From Dehalococcoidia bacterium (GTDB lineage: Bacteria > Chloroflexota > Dehalococcoidia > GIF9 > UBA5629): a stretch of 8,745 bases of DNA. The DNA lies in assembly GCA_028715025.1 (NCBI GenBank), contig JAQTLG010000055.1:1-8745 (forward strand). The letters run 5' to 3'. Of the stretch, positions 7,654 through 8,745 are shown one piece after another. The translations under genes and the position numbers were made by a program. The notes under the pieces were generated by a model that worked only from the letters and a program-made list of their open reading frames with translations, ran no database searches and was not told where the DNA came from. The stretch's first letter is position 1. Each line of letters starts with the position of its first letter.

Positions 7654-8376
7654 TCATTGGCTACAGCAGAATACTTCGAAATTCACAGTGCCTTTTGCTT
7701 CATTACCGCTGCTGTCGCTTACAATAACATCGACCTTGAAATCACCACCCACACCGGGGGCAATCCAGTTTACTTTACTGGCGGTTCCGTCGTTAATATT
7801 CATCCCCGCGGCTGCCTGCAGTTTCCCGCTGGTTGCCGACCATTTGAATCTCAAATCCTGAGCTTCCGCACCCTCTATAACGCACTCTATGGCTGAGGCT
7901 GTCCAGATGCGCATCCGCTTGGCCCCTGTCACAACTTCCTGGGAGGGAAGCGACATTTTCAACACGACCGGCGCATCCACACTGGCGCTACCATCCGCAT
8001 TTACAATTACTTTAACTTCGTGAACAGCAGTAGCCTGCCCGCCTTTGTCATCGCTGACCGTTACCGTGATATCGTACTTGCCCATGGTAGCAGGCGATAT
8101 CCATGTCACAGTTGCTCCATCCCCGGTTACGGTACCATTGTCGGCGATCCATTTATATGTCAGCACATCGCCATCTTCATCCGTGGCAATGCATGAGAAC
8201 TGCCCTTCCGCCTCCGGTGCCCATTCAGAAGCACCGATAATCCGCTGGATTACCGGTGCATGGTTCACCTGCGGAGTTGGGGCGGGCGCGGCGCAGGAAG
8301 CAATTAAACACGGTGCAACAAGTGCTACAATCAAAACTGTGGCTAACTGTACATTTTTAGCAAATATCATGATCAT
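7654..8376 (-). CDS. Lipoprotein with two Ig/PKD-like domains and a C-terminal Cys-Cys
   Basis: The 240-residue product has a lipoprotein signal ending in LIASC (Cys28 likely lipidated) and a short Pro/Ala linker. Domain 1 (about 40-125) is PKD/cadherin-like: FSCIATDEDGDVLTYKW, then TVTWISP and YDITVTVSDDKGG. Domain 2 (about 136-236) has the same layout: IECVIEG, FKWSATSGKL, KVNWIAP and VIVSDSSGN. Each domain has one cysteine on an early strand (Cys62, Cys165), and the protein ends in FEVFCCSQ (Cys237, Cys238). Domain 2 and this tail are paralogous to the end of the truncated gene upstream. It is probably a surface or cell-wall-facing binding protein with no enzymatic domain. Two in-frame ATGs (8376, 8370) sit four and ten bases after GAGG, so the exact start is uncertain by two residues. 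It lies between the truncated paralogue (26-bp gap) and the PAC2 gene (6-bp gap), likely in one operon. Confidence 0.85.
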   Translation of the reverse strand: MIMIFAKNVQLATVLIVALVAPCLIASCAAPAPTPQVNHAPVIQRIIGASEWAPEAEGQFSCIATDEDGDVLTYKWIADNGTVTGDGATVTWISPATMGKYDITVTVSDDKGGQATAVHEVKVIVNADGSASVDAPVVLKMSLPSQEVVTGAKRMRIWTASAIECVIEGAEAQDLRFKWSATSGKLQAAAGMNINDGTASKVNWIAPGVGGDFKVDVIVSDSSGNEAKGTVNFEVFCCSQ

Positions 8377-8402
8377 CTTCCCTCATAAATCACTTGAACG
8401 TA

Positions 8403-8744
8403 TCAATTTTGGCCTCTTCCACAGCAGAGTACTTCCAAGTTCACTTCACCCGTGGCCTTATTCCCTGCCTTGTCGGCAACCATAACACTCACTGTGTATT
8501 TACCCGCCTGATTCGGTGCAATCCACCCTACCCGGCTTGCTTTCCCTTCTTCAAGCCCGTCTGCCATCAGCTTGCCGGCATTTGCCGCCCAAGTGAAGGT
8601 GTATTCCGAAGAATCACCGGGAACAAGGCACTGGATTTCCGGTGTCGACAGACCTTTGACCTGTCTAGATTCTGTGGCTGCATTGGTGGCGGGCGGGGTC
8701 AGCTTCAGATATACGGTTGTATCCACGGGCGGGGGCGGAGGAGC
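8403..8744 (-). CDS. Ig-like domain protein with C-terminal Cys-Cys, 5'-truncated by window
   Basis: The frame is open to the window end, so the true start lies beyond it; the GTG at 8726 is an internal valine codon, not a convincing start. The visible 113 residues begin with Ala and five prolines, then one Ig/PKD-like domain: IQCLVPG, FTWAANAGKL, RVGWIAPNQAGKY, VMVADKAGN and the end LEVLCCGRGQN. Every block lines up with domain 2 of the next gene, including the early-strand cysteine and the terminal Cys-Cys. A proline-rich linker of this kind usually follows a signal peptide or separates domains, so an exported protein is likely, but no signal can be seen. It is the first visible gene of the minus-strand cluster leading to the PAC2 gene. 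No ligand or partner can be assigned. Confidence 0.75.
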   Translation of the reverse strand, partial: APPPPPVDTTVYLKLTPPATNAATESRQVKGLSTPEIQCLVPGDSSEYTFTWAANAGKLMADGLEEGKASRVGWIAPNQAGKYTVSVMVADKAGNKATGEVNLEVLCCGRGQN

Positions 8745-8745
8745 A

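Noticed and set aside
8403..8726. GTG at 8726 as the start of the last gene
   Set aside because: The frame stays open to the window edge through a proline run, and a start there would leave an Ig-like domain with no export signal.
1..8745. Mobile element, CRISPR array, tRNA or rRNA gene
   Set aside because: No transposase, integrase, long terminal repeats, regularly spaced repeats or tRNA-like cloverleaf was noticed; a tRNA or covariance-model scan was not possible here.

Overview
The window holds eight protein-coding genes: six complete and two cut by the window ends. They form three alternating strand blocks, with no RNA gene, mobile element or CRISPR array. The mix suggests a Chloroflexota bacterium of the Dehalococcoidia type: a fused B12-dependent isobutyryl-CoA mutase, a bacterial PAC2-family protein, several Ig-like/PKD-like lipoproteins, an MtaB-DUF167 pair and moderate GC by eye. 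That placement is inference from gene content, not a phylogenetic result.

Block 1 (3-1920, + strand) is a tight cluster: the C-terminal four-fifths of an MtaB-type radical-SAM tRNA methylthiotransferase, a 72-residue DUF167/YggU protein whose start overlaps the mtaB stop (ATGA), and a signal-less transglutaminase-like protein with an intact Cys-His-Asp triad. Block 2 (1913-3124, - strand) is a 1-Cys peroxiredoxin followed by a small lipoprotein with two Ig-like modules; the lipoprotein gene overlaps the transglutaminase-like gene tail to tail by 8 bp. A 246-bp divergent region (3125-3370) carries promoter-like sequences for both directions and some short dyads.

Block 3 (3371-6649, + strand) is a 1092-residue IcmF: B12-binding domain, MeaB-like GTPase chaperone and acyl-CoA mutase domain in one chain. 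Its substrate-pocket residues match isobutyryl-CoA/n-butyryl-CoA mutase rather than methylmalonyl-CoA mutase. Block 4 (6766-8745, - strand) is a probable operon: a truncated Ig-like protein, a paralogous lipoprotein with two Ig/PKD-like domains, and a PAC2-family protein. The two Ig-like proteins share a C-terminal domain that ends in a Cys-Cys tail.

Most of the window is ordinary housekeeping or metabolic content. The least explained part is block 4, where a predicted cytoplasmic PAC2 protein sits 6 bp behind duplicated secreted lipoproteins with Cys-Cys ends.
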